Source: Actinomycetota bacterium | Lineage (GTDB): Bacteria; Actinomycetota; Actinomycetes; Nanopelagicales; Nanopelagicaceae | Assembly: GCA_009698445.1 (NCBI GenBank) | Contig: WLQG01000001.1 | Span: forward strand, 1-64,000 | DNA: 64,000 nt | Direction: 5' to 3' | Translations under genes and position numbers: made by a program | Notes under the pieces: model-generated | Told to the model about the DNA's origin: nothing | The model's database searches: none | What the model saw: the letters and a program-made list of their open reading frames with translations, nothing else | In this document: in pieces, positions 7,870 through 17,013 of the stretch | How the letters are laid out: each line of letters begins with the position of its first letter | Position numbering within the stretch: the stretch's first letter is position 1

Positions 7870-8800
7870 TGCTTTGCTCCTTAAATGCTAGTGCCCGCGC
7901 CGGGTTTAAAATGAAAAGAGCTTTGAGATCTTCTTCAGTAAGCCCAACATCAAATAAGACTTTACTCCAACCGGAGTACAGCCAGGCTAAGCCCGGCTCC
8001 CCTCCTAGAGATTTCCAGAGAGTGCGTCGCGCACCATCTGTCCCAAGCATGATTTGGCTAAGGAACCCACGTTCAATCATCGCTAAAGTTAAAACGGCAC
8101 TCGGTGGTGCTTCTTCCTTAAACTGACGTAAGCATTGGTCATATTCAACTAGAACACCGCTGCTAAGAATCTCAGTGTGATATGAAGTGTCACTTATTTT
8201 ATCTCCGTGAGAAATTGTTACATTTGAAAGTGAAACATTAAGTTGAGAGAATTCTTCAATCTGCGCTATGGCACCTGTTCCTTGTTCACAATGTGTAAGT
8301 ATTGGGGCACCGGTAACTTTGTGAGCTTGAGCAGCCCCTTCAAAAAGTACCTTTTCTCTAGGTGTTAGTTTTTCGCCACTTGATGAAACTTTGATTAAGC
8401 CCGCTCTAGCGTCAGTATTTTGGGAACCCACCTCGATATCATTTATAAATTTAGTTGCTAGAAAATCTGCACCTGCTACTAATAATTTATCATTGCTCTC
8501 ATAATATTTTTTAGTATGCATTCCAGTCGCAGCAATAATATTTATCGAACTTTGCTTACTGATGGTTTGTAGTTTCTTGATATCGCCACCTGAGCCCATT
8601 GGCATGCAATCAACAAGGGTGCGAACTCCGGCATCGAAACAAAGGTTTGCTTCGGCGATTGCATCTTCCTCGGAAGGCAGCCATATGTGCTCAAATTGGT
8701 TTTGCACAATATTTGAATCAATGATCAGGTGTTCATGCATATAAGTAACACCTAGTTCACTGGTTGAAATATCGCCCAATACTGTGCGAGTAAACGGCAT
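7859..8800 (-). CDS. Phosphotriesterase-family hydrolase (probable lactonase)
   Basis: A 313-residue amidohydrolase-superfamily TIM barrel of the phosphotriesterase branch. Metal ligands are visible: HEH at residues 22-24, the bridging Lys in AGLIKVSSSG, His in ILTHCEQGTGA and VTISHGDK, and the final Asp in IMLGTDGARR. Known members near sugar genes open aldono- or sugar-acid lactones; true phosphotriesterases are rare. It sits between a flavin oxidoreductase and a KDPG-type aldolase, which favours lactone hydrolysis in an oxidative sugar pathway. Substrate unknown. Confidence 0.85.
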   Translation of the reverse strand: MPFTRTVLGDISTSELGVTYMHEHLIIDSNIVQNQFEHIWLPSEEDAIAEANLCFDAGVRTLVDCMPMGSGGDIKKLQTISKQSSINIIAATGMHTKKYYESNDKLLVAGADFLATKFINDIEVGSQNTDARAGLIKVSSSGEKLTPREKVLFEGAAQAHKVTGAPILTHCEQGTGAIAQIEEFSQLNVSLSNVTISHGDKISDTSYHTEILSSGVLVEYDQCLRQFKEEAPPSAVLTLAMIERGFLSQIMLGTDGARRTLWKSLGGEPGLAWLYSGWSKVLFDVGLTEEDLKALFILNPARALAFKEQSNVL

Positions 8801-8802
8801 TT

Positions 8803-10125
8803 CTAATTTGGCATTTCTATTATTGCTCCACCAGTTTTTAATACATTCTTAATCTCATTGAAATCAATGCCCCGAATTTCCTTAGAGTTCTGCGTTGCAA
8901 TTGCAGCAACTGTTCCTGCAGCAGTTCCCATTGCCATACATTGAGCCATAGATCTGATACTCGCATGCGCATCGTGTGTGGCTGAAAAACACCTGCCAAC
9001 GACTAATGTGTTTATGCTGTCTTTAACTTGAAGTGCTCTCAGTGGAATCCCAACAACTCCGCTATTGGGTATGTATGCCCAATTTGTGCCCGTTCCACTG
9101 TGATGATCCTCAATCGGCGCTCCACACAAAGCGATTTGATCGTCAAATTGTTGTGCATTTAAAACATCGTCGCGTGTGACTCGATAGTCGCCATATACCC
9201 GGCGGCTTTCGCGTATTCCAAGAAAAGTTGAAAGTCCATAAAGCGAAGAGTTTTCATAGCCTGGGACACGATCAATTAGAAATCGTGCGTATTCAAGGGC
9301 TTGTTCTCGACCATTAATCTCTGATTCGCTAAGAAAAAATGGATTATCTAATACCGATTCAATTTCATTATTTGCCTTCGCTCTTACAGAATCAACTCTT
9401 GTCATGACCGTGGCCATAGTGTTATCAACGGTAGTGATGTGATCTGATCCTTCACGACGCGGTAACTGGTATCCATCTGAAACAGCTTGTTCCATAGCTG
9501 CATGCAACTGATCTTTAGTAAAACTCTTACGTTTCTTAACATCAACATTAACCATGCGAAAAGTGGTCGTCATAGTTTGGGCAGGTGATATTTCACCCGC
9601 TCTTTCATAGGCAAAATTGGCGAAATATGTAAGATCAGCATCTCCAGATGCATCAATAAAATTTTTGCCTGAAACTGTAGCTAATCCAGAACGTGTTGCT
9701 AAAGTCAGAGAAATTACTCGACCATCGCTAACAGTTACCTCTTGCAATAAACTGTGAAGCAAAACCTTCACACCAGCATCGATTAATAAACGTTCCCATA
9801 CAACTTTGAGATGTTCTGGATTATAAGTAACACCAGTTCCCGCACCGTATGTATTTGCTCGCTCTACAACAGGCCCTAATTTCTTTAAACCGGCAATCAC
9901 ATCGTCAGGGATTCCACCCACAATTTTTCTTGAAACCTCACCCGGTGTATAAAATCCGTAAAAAGTATCGAGAACCCCAGTACTAGTTCCTCCAATAAAT
10001 GGAAGCCGATCAATAATTAAAGTCCTTGCGCCACTTCGTGATGCTGCAATTGCAGCTGAAGAGCCTGCTGACCCTGAACCCACAACAACGACATCAAAGT
10101 CGCCTAAATCAATCCGGGCAGCCAT
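8803..10125 (-). CDS. FAD-dependent oxidoreductase
   Basis: A 440-residue flavoprotein of the FAD-oxidored/HI0933-like type. The dinucleotide loop VVVVGSGSAGSSAAIAASRSG lies at residues 13-33, and IDRLPFIGGTSTG follows as the FAD ribose region. The late GRCFSATHDAHASIR and MAMGTAAGTVAA segments close the FAD site. The substrate domain lies between. It heads the minus-strand unit that continues with the lactonase and aldolase. The upstream control region is shared with the divergent dehydrogenase gene at 10230. It probably oxidises a sugar or polyol derivative. Confidence 0.8.
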   Translation of the reverse strand: MAARIDLGDFDVVVVGSGSAGSSAAIAASRSGARTLIIDRLPFIGGTSTGVLDTFYGFYTPGEVSRKIVGGIPDDVIAGLKKLGPVVERANTYGAGTGVTYNPEHLKVVWERLLIDAGVKVLLHSLLQEVTVSDGRVISLTLATRSGLATVSGKNFIDASGDADLTYFANFAYERAGEISPAQTMTTTFRMVNVDVKKRKSFTKDQLHAAMEQAVSDGYQLPRREGSDHITTVDNTMATVMTRVDSVRAKANNEIESVLDNPFFLSESEINGREQALEYARFLIDRVPGYENSSLYGLSTFLGIRESRRVYGDYRVTRDDVLNAQQFDDQIALCGAPIEDHHSGTGTNWAYIPNSGVVGIPLRALQVKDSINTLVVGRCFSATHDAHASIRSMAQCMAMGTAAGTVAAIATQNSKEIRGIDFNEIKNVLKTGGAIIEMPN

Positions 10126-10178
10126 TTGATATGCCCTCCCATAAATTCAAGTACGGACTCTTCTCACTAGCCTTTAAT

Positions 10179-10190
10179 TAGTATATACTA
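10179..10190. promoter_or_regulatory. Palindromic operator TAGTATATACTA, GntR/HutC-like
   Basis: A perfect 12-bp palindrome in the 104-bp divergent region between the FAD oxidoreductase (minus) and the Gfo/Idh/MocA gene (plus). Its core GTATATAC fits GTnTAnAC, the core recognised by HutC-type GntR regulators. The same core occurs near 19086 and 22234. The GntR protein at 19120 is the natural candidate regulator. Confidence 0.55.
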
Positions 10191-10229
10191 CTTTGAAATC
10201 TAAACTTAAGGTAGCCCTTGGAGGAAATT

Positions 10230-11435
10230 GTGAAGTCGCACCGCATAACAATGCTTGGTACCGGATTAATCGGTGATTTTTATACAATGACATTGCAGGG
10301 ACAGCGAAATCGAGATTCTGTAGCAGTTGTTTATTCACGATCTAGTGAACGCGGTGCAGCTTTTGCCCAACGATGGAATGTTCCTAATTACACAACGGAC
10401 ATTGATGAAGCAATTAACCATCCAGATACTGATGTAGTTGTAGTTGCTCTTCCTAACCACATGCACGAGGAAGTGATTGCAAAAATTGCGAAGGCGGGAA
10501 AGGCGGTACTTTGTACCAAGCCTTTAGCTCGGACTGCCGCTGAAGCAAAGCGAATTTTAGATATGGTTGAAAAAGCTGGAATATTTGCGGGCTACTTGGA
10601 AGATCTTGCCTATACCCCTAAGACTTTAAAGGCTGTGAAATCAGTTCACAATGGTGCAGTTGGTGACGTGCTGTGGGTTCGCTCACGCGAAACTCACCCT
10701 GGTCCTCACAGCGCTTGGTTTTGGGACGACAAACAAGCAGGTGGCGGTTGCATCATCGACCTTGGGTGCCATTGCATCGAGATAATCAGAAACTTTGTAG
10801 GAAAAGGAAATCGCCCAGTAGAGGTCCTTTGCTGGAAAGACACTCTTGTACACCCTATTAATGCCGAAGATAACGCTATCGCTTTAATTAAATTTGAGTC
10901 AGGTGCAATAGGCCAATTCGAAGTTTCTTGGACGTTCAGAGGTGGAATGGATTTACGTGATGAAGTTGCTGGTACTCACGGAACTATCTGGCTTAACCAT
11001 TTCTTGCGAACTGGTTTTGAAATGTTTACATCGGCCGAAGGTAATGCATATGTCGCAGAAAAATCTGAAACATCTACCGGTTGGCTATTCCCAGTTGGAG
11101 ATGAAGTCGCTGAGCTCGGTTACGTAGATATGTTCACGGACATGTTTAACTCCATGGAAAATGGGGTTGATCCAATGGAAACTTTTTATGATGGCTATGT
11201 TGTAAATGCAATCATGGACGCTTGCTTCAAGTCTGTTGAAACACATGGGTGGGCGCCAATTGACCTTGAATGGCGCGGTGGCACAACCCCACGAATTAGT
11301 AATGAGCCAAAGCTTTATGAAGGTCAAATAATCATTAAGCAAGAAACCCTGCCTGATGGACGTGTGAAATTGATTCTAAAAGATCCAAAAACAAATGAAT
11401 TTACAGACCGGGTGGTTGCAACAGTAAATTCTTAA
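10230..11435 (+). CDS. Gfo/Idh/MocA-family oxidoreductase
   Basis: An NAD(P)-dependent sugar or inositol dehydrogenase-like protein of about 401 residues. The Rossmann loop is [11 protein letters not shown] near the N-terminus, followed by [12 protein letters not shown] and CTKPLA, the family EKP motif with a changed first position. The C-terminal alpha/beta domain follows. I choose the GTG at 10230 because GGAGG ends 5 nt before it; the ORF-track TTG at 10218 would place that site inside the gene. It is transcribed alone, divergent from the FAD oxidoreductase and convergent with the isomerase gene. Substrate unknown. Confidence 0.88.
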   Translation: MKSHRITMLGTGLIGDFYTMTLQGQRNRDSVAVVYSRSSERGAAFAQRWNVPNYTTDIDEAINHPDTDVVVVALPNHMHEEVIAKIAKAGKAVLCTKPLARTAAEAKRILDMVEKAGIFAGYLEDLAYTPKTLKAVKSVHNGAVGDVLWVRSRETHPGPHSAWFWDDKQAGGGCIIDLGCHCIEIIRNFVGKGNRPVEVLCWKDTLVHPINAEDNAIALIKFESGAIGQFEVSWTFRGGMDLRDEVAGTHGTIWLNHFLRTGFEMFTSAEGNAYVAEKSETSTGWLFPVGDEVAELGYVDMFTDMFNSMENGVDPMETFYDGYVVNAIMDACFKSVETHGWAPIDLEWRGGTTPRISNEPKLYEGQIIIKQETLPDGRVKLILKDPKTNEFTDRVVATVNS

Positions 11436-11457
11436 TTTGAAAATCAAAAGAATTGTG

Positions 11458-12375
11458 TTACACAGGTAGGAGTGGGGCTATTTGATTGCGCGCAATCATA
11501 AAGCCCTGCTTTACCAATTCATCAGTTCCTTCAAACCTACGGTCTTCGTGCTCTACACATAAAACATAGTCGTAACCAACTTGCGATAGGGCAGAAACAA
11601 ATTTAGCCCAATTCACTTCACCGTATCCTGGAAGTCGTGGTCTCTGCCAACCGATACCTGCGGACATAATCCCATTCTCATACAGACCTTCGCGATCGAT
11701 CTCCATGTCCTTAACATGCGTGTGATAAATCCTGGTACCAAATTCTTTGATCACTCTCTCAATATCAATCATTTGCCAGACTAAGTGAGATGGATCCAGA
11801 TTTAAGCCGACAGTAGGTCCAAATTTTGCAAACATTTCTCGCCATATTTTTGGTGAATATGCAACATTATGCCCACTTGGCCATTCATCCTTACTAAAAA
11901 TCATCGGGCAATTTTCAATTGCAATCTTTACATTATTATCTTCGGCATATTTGACTATGTCTGGCCAAACTTTTTGAGCCTCTTCCCAATTCTCAGCTTG
12001 AGTTTTGGATGCATCTGCTCCAATAAAAGTGCTAATGACTGGGACTCCCATTAATCCGGCAGCTTTGATAACTTTCTTCGTGTGCTCATTCACGGATTCA
12101 CGGTGGTTCTTATCTGGGTGCAGATTGTTTGGATAATATCCAAGAGCCGACATTGTGATGTTATGAGTTTTTAACTCACCAACGATTTGTTCGCCCTGAT
12201 CTTTAGTCAAATTCTCAACTTCTATGTGAGTTATACCTGCATAGCGACGGTTAACATCAGCAGATTTAGGCCAACAACAGACTTCAAGCATCTCAAAGCG
12301 TTGTGCGCTTGCCCACTTAGCGATTTCCATCAGCGGAACTGAGGGAAGTGGTGCAGTTAGGAGTCCGAGTTTCAT
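11458..12375 (-). CDS. Sugar phosphate isomerase/epimerase-like TIM barrel
   Basis: A 305-residue protein of the xylose-isomerase-like TIM-barrel superfamily (AP-endonuclease 2 fold). Metal-binding strands are seen as KIAIENCPM, GLNLDPSHLVWQ, YHTHVKDME and YVLCVEHED, which supply Glu, Asp, His and Glu ligands. Members isomerise or epimerise free or phosphorylated sugars and keto-inositols. It follows a second Gfo/Idh/MocA gene by 15 nt in the same operon, a pairing often found in polyol and rare-sugar catabolism. Confidence 0.85.
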   Translation of the reverse strand: MKLGLLTAPLPSVPLMEIAKWASAQRFEMLEVCCWPKSADVNRRYAGITHIEVENLTKDQGEQIVGELKTHNITMSALGYYPNNLHPDKNHRESVNEHTKKVIKAAGLMGVPVISTFIGADASKTQAENWEEAQKVWPDIVKYAEDNNVKIAIENCPMIFSKDEWPSGHNVAYSPKIWREMFAKFGPTVGLNLDPSHLVWQMIDIERVIKEFGTRIYHTHVKDMEIDREGLYENGIMSAGIGWQRPRLPGYGEVNWAKFVSALSQVGYDYVLCVEHEDRRFEGTDELVKQGFMIARNQIAPLLPV

Positions 12376-12390
12376 GTTATTTCCCTTTCG

Positions 12391-13527
12391 TTATTTTAAC
12401 TTTACCCAAGTTGCTGTTTTTGAACTTTCTGCAATCGCATCCGTTAGTTCTAGGCTCTGAACCCCATCAGCAAAAGTAGGAAACTTTATCTCTGCAGTTG
12501 GGTTCTCTATGTGGTTGTAAACCGTTTCAAAAAGGCCTCTGAAAGTTTCGCCAAAGCCCTCTACATGGCCCCCCGGGTAGAAAGTAATACCAGCTGCGGA
12601 AGAAGATAAAAGTGAAGGATCTTTTCTAATAATTTCATTACCCGACCCCCGATTTCCCATAATGAGAGATTCTGGCTCTTCAGAATCAAATGAGAGTGAG
12701 GCTTTTGTGCCAGAGATCTCCCATTTAATTGCATTTTTTGAACCGAAAGAGATTTGAGAAATAGAAATTGTAGCTCTGGCGCCATTTCTAAATCTGAGCA
12801 CTAGCCCCGCGGCATCATCTGAACTCATTGGGACTTCTTTACGATCTGCGTTACTAGAAGATGTAAAGGTTTGAACTTCGCCCATCGGACGGTTGCGAAC
12901 TTTAATCAGTGTATGTAAGTCGGCGAATACTGACTCAATCTCTTCGCCAGTAATAAAATTTAGCTGATCCAATAAATGGGAGCCAATATCAGCAACCGCG
13001 CGCAAACCTCCCGCCTTCTCAGATTCCAATCGCCAATTCCAGTCAGTATCAAGTGCTAGCCAATCTTGATGATATTGGGCGTGTATATAACGGAGTTCGC
13101 CTATCTCCTTATTATGAAACCTACTTTGCGCCTCATGAACCATGGGATAAAACCTGGTATTAAAACAGAGTGCGTGAGTGATTCCTGCTTCAGTAGCAAG
13201 TTTTAGTAAATGAGCTCCTTCTGCTGCAGTCAACGCTAAAGGTTTTTCACATACGACATGTTTCTTGGCTGCAATTAACTTCTCAACTTGCTCGACGTGA
13301 AGGGCATTTGGGCTCGTTACGTGCACAACTGAAACATCTTTGTCACTACAAATTTCATCTATTGAAGAATAGGCAGTTTTTATTTTGTATTTCGCGGTAG
13401 CTTGTAATGTACTTTTTTCTGAACCAGAGAGAACGCCTTTAACATAGTTACCTGTGCGCCTAATTGCTTCAATGTGCACTGCCCCGATAAAGCCCGTACC
13501 AATTACCGCAGTTGCATTAATCTTCAT
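12391..13527 (-). CDS. Gfo/Idh/MocA-family oxidoreductase
   Basis: A sugar dehydrogenase-like protein of about 378 residues. It shows the NAD loop AVIGTGFIGAVHI, the VVHVTSPNALHVEQ strand and the catalytic-motif region VCEKPLALTA with the typical EKP Lys. GGLRAVADIGSHLLDQ supplies the catalytic Asp and His. I start at 13527 (MKINATAVIG); the ORF-track start at 13566 lies inside the upstream permease and adds 13 unrelated residues. It belongs to the RbsABC-type transporter operon, so its substrate is probably the imported sugar or its derivative. Confidence 0.88.
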   Translation of the reverse strand: MKINATAVIGTGFIGAVHIEAIRRTGNYVKGVLSGSEKSTLQATAKYKIKTAYSSIDEICSDKDVSVVHVTSPNALHVEQVEKLIAAKKHVVCEKPLALTAAEGAHLLKLATEAGITHALCFNTRFYPMVHEAQSRFHNKEIGELRYIHAQYHQDWLALDTDWNWRLESEKAGGLRAVADIGSHLLDQLNFITGEEIESVFADLHTLIKVRNRPMGEVQTFTSSSNADRKEVPMSSDDAAGLVLRFRNGARATISISQISFGSKNAIKWEISGTKASLSFDSEEPESLIMGNRGSGNEIIRKDPSLLSSSAAGITFYPGGHVEGFGETFRGLFETVYNHIENPTAEIKFPTFADGVQSLELTDAIAESSKTATWVKLK

Positions 13528-13532
13528 TAGAC

Positions 13533-14489
13533 TCAAGATTTCTCGGTCAACTTTGAGTAAGTCCAAGCAAGTGCCAAAACTATAGCTCCATAAATCATCT
13601 GCTTCACAGCTTCAGATGAATTTAAAGTTGCTAATAAGTATGAAAGAACCGTGAGAATTAAAGTTCCCATGATGCTTCCTGTATATCCTCCCATGCCACC
13701 CATAATTGAAGTTCCACCAATTACAACTGCTGCGACAGAGGGCAAAACTAGTGAGTCAGCTAAACTCATTGCTACTGCTCCTGATTGACCTCCAATCATT
13801 AAGCCAGCAAGACCTCCTAATAGTGCACAAAGAATGTATGCGGTTAATTGAACTTTCCAGACACGGATTCCAGCTAAACGTGCCGCCTTTGCGTTATCTC
13901 CAACTGCGTAAATAAGTCTGCCTAAACCAGTTTGCTTCAAGAGATAAAGCACAAATCCCCCAATAAGTATCCAAAGTACGAGGGGCCAGCTGATGGGATC
14001 TATAATTGAAGCAGTGCTCAACTTAATAATTATGTCAGGCATCGTTGAACTACCTTTTAAAAATGTAGTGATGCCGACAGTAAACACACCAATCAGGACA
14101 GCGTTCATTCCTAGGGTCATAATCAATGGATTCATACCAAGCAATCCAACTGCTAATCCATTAATAGCTCCGATCAATATGCAGTACAAAGTTGCATAGA
14201 AAATAGCCATACCTAAACCTGATGGTGACTTAATACTGACTATAAATGCCGCACCAGTGGCAATCATTGCGATTGAAAGATCTATGCCGCCAGTGAGCAT
14301 GCAAATAGTCTGACCCGCAGCCAATAAACCCAGAGGTACAGCTAATTGAAAAGTTACTCCAATTGATGGAATTGTGAAGAAGTAGTGGTCAACTAAACCC
14401 GTAATTATAAAGAGCACAATCAAAATTGACCACAAACTAAGCATCGAAGCTGTTAGTCGTCCAGAGAATAAACTCTTAATTTTTCCCAT
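13533..14489 (-). CDS. Sugar ABC transporter permease, RbsC type (second copy)
   Basis: A 318-residue CUT2-family permease with about eight to ten hydrophobic segments. It carries the RbsC signature region TGLGRLIYAVGDNAKAARLAGIRV and the later GGTSIMGGMGGYTGSIMGTL. It begins 1 nt downstream of the first RbsC-type permease stop. Two different permeases with one double ATPase suggest a heterodimeric channel, as in Lsr/AraH-like systems with paired permeases. Confidence 0.9.
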   Translation of the reverse strand: MGKIKSLFSGRLTASMLSLWSILIVLFIITGLVDHYFFTIPSIGVTFQLAVPLGLLAAGQTICMLTGGIDLSIAMIATGAAFIVSIKSPSGLGMAIFYATLYCILIGAINGLAVGLLGMNPLIMTLGMNAVLIGVFTVGITTFLKGSSTMPDIIIKLSTASIIDPISWPLVLWILIGGFVLYLLKQTGLGRLIYAVGDNAKAARLAGIRVWKVQLTAYILCALLGGLAGLMIGGQSGAVAMSLADSLVLPSVAAVVIGGTSIMGGMGGYTGSIMGTLILTVLSYLLATLNSSEAVKQMIYGAIVLALAWTYSKLTEKS

Positions 14490-15446
14490 TTAATTCTTCT
14501 TCCCACGGTTGCGAATTAAGCCACCAGCCAGAACGACTAATATTGTTAGTGCTCCCGTAATTATTTGGCTATACGCAGGGTCAATTCCATAATTCAGGAG
14601 AATTGTTGGAATGAAATACAAAATAAGAGCAGCTAATGCTGGACCAGTGAGTCCACCGACTCCTCCGGATAAGGCAACACCACCTAGAACTGCCCCTGCA
14701 ACTGAGTTAAGGGTTGCTGTATTACTAATACTTGCAAATGGACTTCCACTTAATGTGATGGCAGTGAGAGCTATTCCAGAGATGCCAGCAAATAACCCAC
14801 CAACTGCATAGAGCTTAATCCGTGTGAAATCTACATTTACACCGGAGAGAAAAGCTGAATCCTTATTAGAACCAATAGCAAACATAGCGATTCCAGTGCG
14901 ACTGCGATAAAGCGGCAACCAGATAACTACTAGTGGAAGTATTAAAGTGATTAATGGCGGCAAGAAAGCCGATCCTTTGCCTGAAATCATTTGAGCCAAT
15001 GTTAAATTCATTCCTCCACCTGGTGATGGTTGAATGTACATGGCTAAGCCGATCAAAATAAAGCTTGTTGCTAAAGTTACAATTATATCAGCAATCTTTG
15101 ACTTCGAAATAATGAGACCAGTTAATGCTCCAACTAAAATAGAAACTAAAAGAAACAATAAAGTTAACAAGACGCAAGCAATAAAACTTTTCCCCACCAT
15201 AAATCGTGCGGCTAAACAGTTGATTAGAACTGACTCAGCTCCAATTGCTAAGTTGATTCCACCACCAATAATAATTATCGCTTGACCCATAGAAAGAAGG
15301 GCTATTGGCAATATCCCAAGCAGAAATGTTCTGGCCTCATAGGAACCAAATACGGGCAAGCGACTTATTTGCCAAGCCCCGAGAATTGTCGCGATGAGAA
15401 CAATGCCGATATTCCATGATTGCCTTTTTACTAGCATCATATTCAT
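14490..15446 (-). CDS. Sugar ABC transporter permease, RbsC type (first copy)
   Basis: A 318-residue CUT2 permease. Hydrophobic segments start near residue 13. The conserved cytoplasmic region TGIAMFAIGSNKDSAFLSGVNVDFTRIK and the glycine-rich GAVLGGVALSGGVGGLTGP are typical of RbsC. It overlaps the ATPase gene by 4 nt (ATGA-type). It pairs with the 13533 permease; the two differ clearly in sequence but share length and topology. Confidence 0.9.
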   Translation of the reverse strand: MNMMLVKRQSWNIGIVLIATILGAWQISRLPVFGSYEARTFLLGILPIALLSMGQAIIIIGGGINLAIGAESVLINCLAARFMVGKSFIACVLLTLLFLLVSILVGALTGLIISKSKIADIIVTLATSFILIGLAMYIQPSPGGGMNLTLAQMISGKGSAFLPPLITLILPLVVIWLPLYRSRTGIAMFAIGSNKDSAFLSGVNVDFTRIKLYAVGGLFAGISGIALTAITLSGSPFASISNTATLNSVAGAVLGGVALSGGVGGLTGPALAALILYFIPTILLNYGIDPAYSQIITGALTILVVLAGGLIRNRGKKN

Positions 15447-16912
15447 TTCTTAACCGCCAATCCATGAGCAGCATTGAGTAATGACTCTTCATCACAGTCT
15501 TTGTGCTCCAAATTGGCCTGAACTTTTCCTTCATACAAAACAATTGCTCGATCGCAAGCTAGGGCAATTTCACGTAATTCAGATGTGAAGAGCAATACCG
15601 ATTTGCCTTCATCTGCAAATTTTCTAATTAATTCATATATCTGTCCTTTAGTACCAACATCAATTCCACGAGTTGGATCAAAACACAAAAGTAAATCAAA
15701 GCCAGTCGTGACCCATCTTCCAATTGTAACTTTTTGCTGGTTACCTCCCGATAGGCGCTTTACTTGAGATCTTGCACGTGTATCAATCTCCAAGCTTCGA
15801 ATAGCTCCATCGACTTTCTCATCCTCATCTTTAAATTTAATTTGACCCCAGTTGCGTAATCCTCGCATCCTCGTAAGCGCCAAATTTTCACGAATTGAAC
15901 GCTGTGGCATAAGGGCGGATTTTCGATCACCTGGAACGTAAGAGATTCCTATTTCAATAGCATCGTCGGGGTGATTAAAGGTAACTTCTTTGCCATTAAC
16001 AACTATTTTTCCCCCTGCCGGTTTTGTCTCACCTGCCAAAATTTCAAATAAAAGATCTTGACCTTGACCTTCTAGAGCAGCAACTCCTAAGACTTCACCT
16101 TTATGTACTTGGAACGAAACACTTTTTAAGAGTTTTCCACCAGATAGTGAATCAACTTTTAGTAGTACTTCAGATGATGCCTTATTTACCCGATTAAGGT
16201 TTCTTGTGTTTGAAAGATTTTTATCACCAAGCATTGCCGCAACAATTCGCTCTTCGCTTCCTTCTGCTGCATCAAATGTGTCAACGTTTATTCCATCTCT
16301 GAGGACAGTAGCTCGATCGCAAATCTCTTCAATCTCAGCCAATCTGTGTGAAATAAAAATGACTGACTTGCCTTTTGCTTTGTGAGCACCCATTATTGCG
16401 ATAACTTTTTCGGCCATATCTACAGGCAATGCCGCGGTAATTTCATCTAATATGAGTAAATCTGGATCATGTGAAAGCGCCCGTGCCAGATCAATCATGC
16501 GCAATAAGGGTAACTCGATTTCACTCGCCAATTTATTTAAATCAACTTCAAGGCCCATAGCCAATATTTCTTTAAGGAATCGTGACTTATCTGTGCCAGT
16601 TAAATGCAAATTTCTTTGAATTGAGATGTCAGGAATCAGGGCAGGATCCTGAAAAACTGGAGCTACTCCCCCTTTGCGTGCATTATCCGGCGAAGTAAAA
16701 GTGATTTGCTTTCCACTTACTTCAATGACACCTAGATCGCCCGTAATTACGCCGGTCAATATTTTTACTAGTGTTGATTTGCCCGCACCATTTGCACCTA
16801 AGAGCGCATGGATTTCACCTGGAAGTACCTCAAAATTGGCATCACGTAAAGCAATTACGGGTCCATAAGATTTTGATAAGTGCGAAATCTTAAGAATTGG
16901 GCTTTGACTCAA
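15443..16912 (-). CDS. Sugar ABC transporter double ATP-binding protein, RbsA type
   Basis: A 489-residue protein with two fused ABC domains. Domain 1 has Walker A GANGAGKST and Walker B LLILDEITAAL. Domain 2 has the signature LSGGNQQK and the usual degenerate Walker A seen in RbsA/XylG (ALEGQGQD). Domain 1 shows no clear LSGGQ; the region reads IDLARALSHD. It energises the paired RbsC permeases. The gene follows the binding-protein gene after a 101-nt spacer carrying a strong hairpin. Spacers downstream are nearly zero, so translation is probably coupled. Confidence 0.92.
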   Translation of the reverse strand: MSQSPILKISHLSKSYGPVIALRDANFEVLPGEIHALLGANGAGKSTLVKILTGVITGDLGVIEVSGKQITFTSPDNARKGGVAPVFQDPALIPDISIQRNLHLTGTDKSRFLKEILAMGLEVDLNKLASEIELPLLRMIDLARALSHDPDLLILDEITAALPVDMAEKVIAIMGAHKAKGKSVIFISHRLAEIEEICDRATVLRDGINVDTFDAAEGSEERIVAAMLGDKNLSNTRNLNRVNKASSEVLLKVDSLSGGKLLKSVSFQVHKGEVLGVAALEGQGQDLLFEILAGETKPAGGKIVVNGKEVTFNHPDDAIEIGISYVPGDRKSALMPQRSIRENLALTRMRGLRNWGQIKFKDEDEKVDGAIRSLEIDTRARSQVKRLSGGNQQKVTIGRWVTTGFDLLLCFDPTRGIDVGTKGQIYELIRKFADEGKSVLLFTSELREIALACDRAIVLYEGKVQANLEHKDCDEESLLNAAHGLAVKK

Positions 16913-16947
16913 GGTGCTCCTTTGTACAAATTTAATGGGCCTGACCT

Positions 16948-16983
16948 AGAAGAACCCCGAAGAATAATCCTCGGGGTTCTTCT
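16948..16983. terminator. Hairpin between the sugar-binding protein and its ATPase gene
   Basis: AGAAGAACCCCGA pairs exactly with TCGGGGTTCTTCT (13 bp) across a 10-nt loop. No uninterrupted T-run follows on the minus strand. A partial terminator or 3' stabiliser after the highly expressed binding-protein gene is likely. Confidence 0.7.
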
Positions 16984-17013
16984 CAACTTATCAGATACTT
17001 ATTTGACTAAGTA

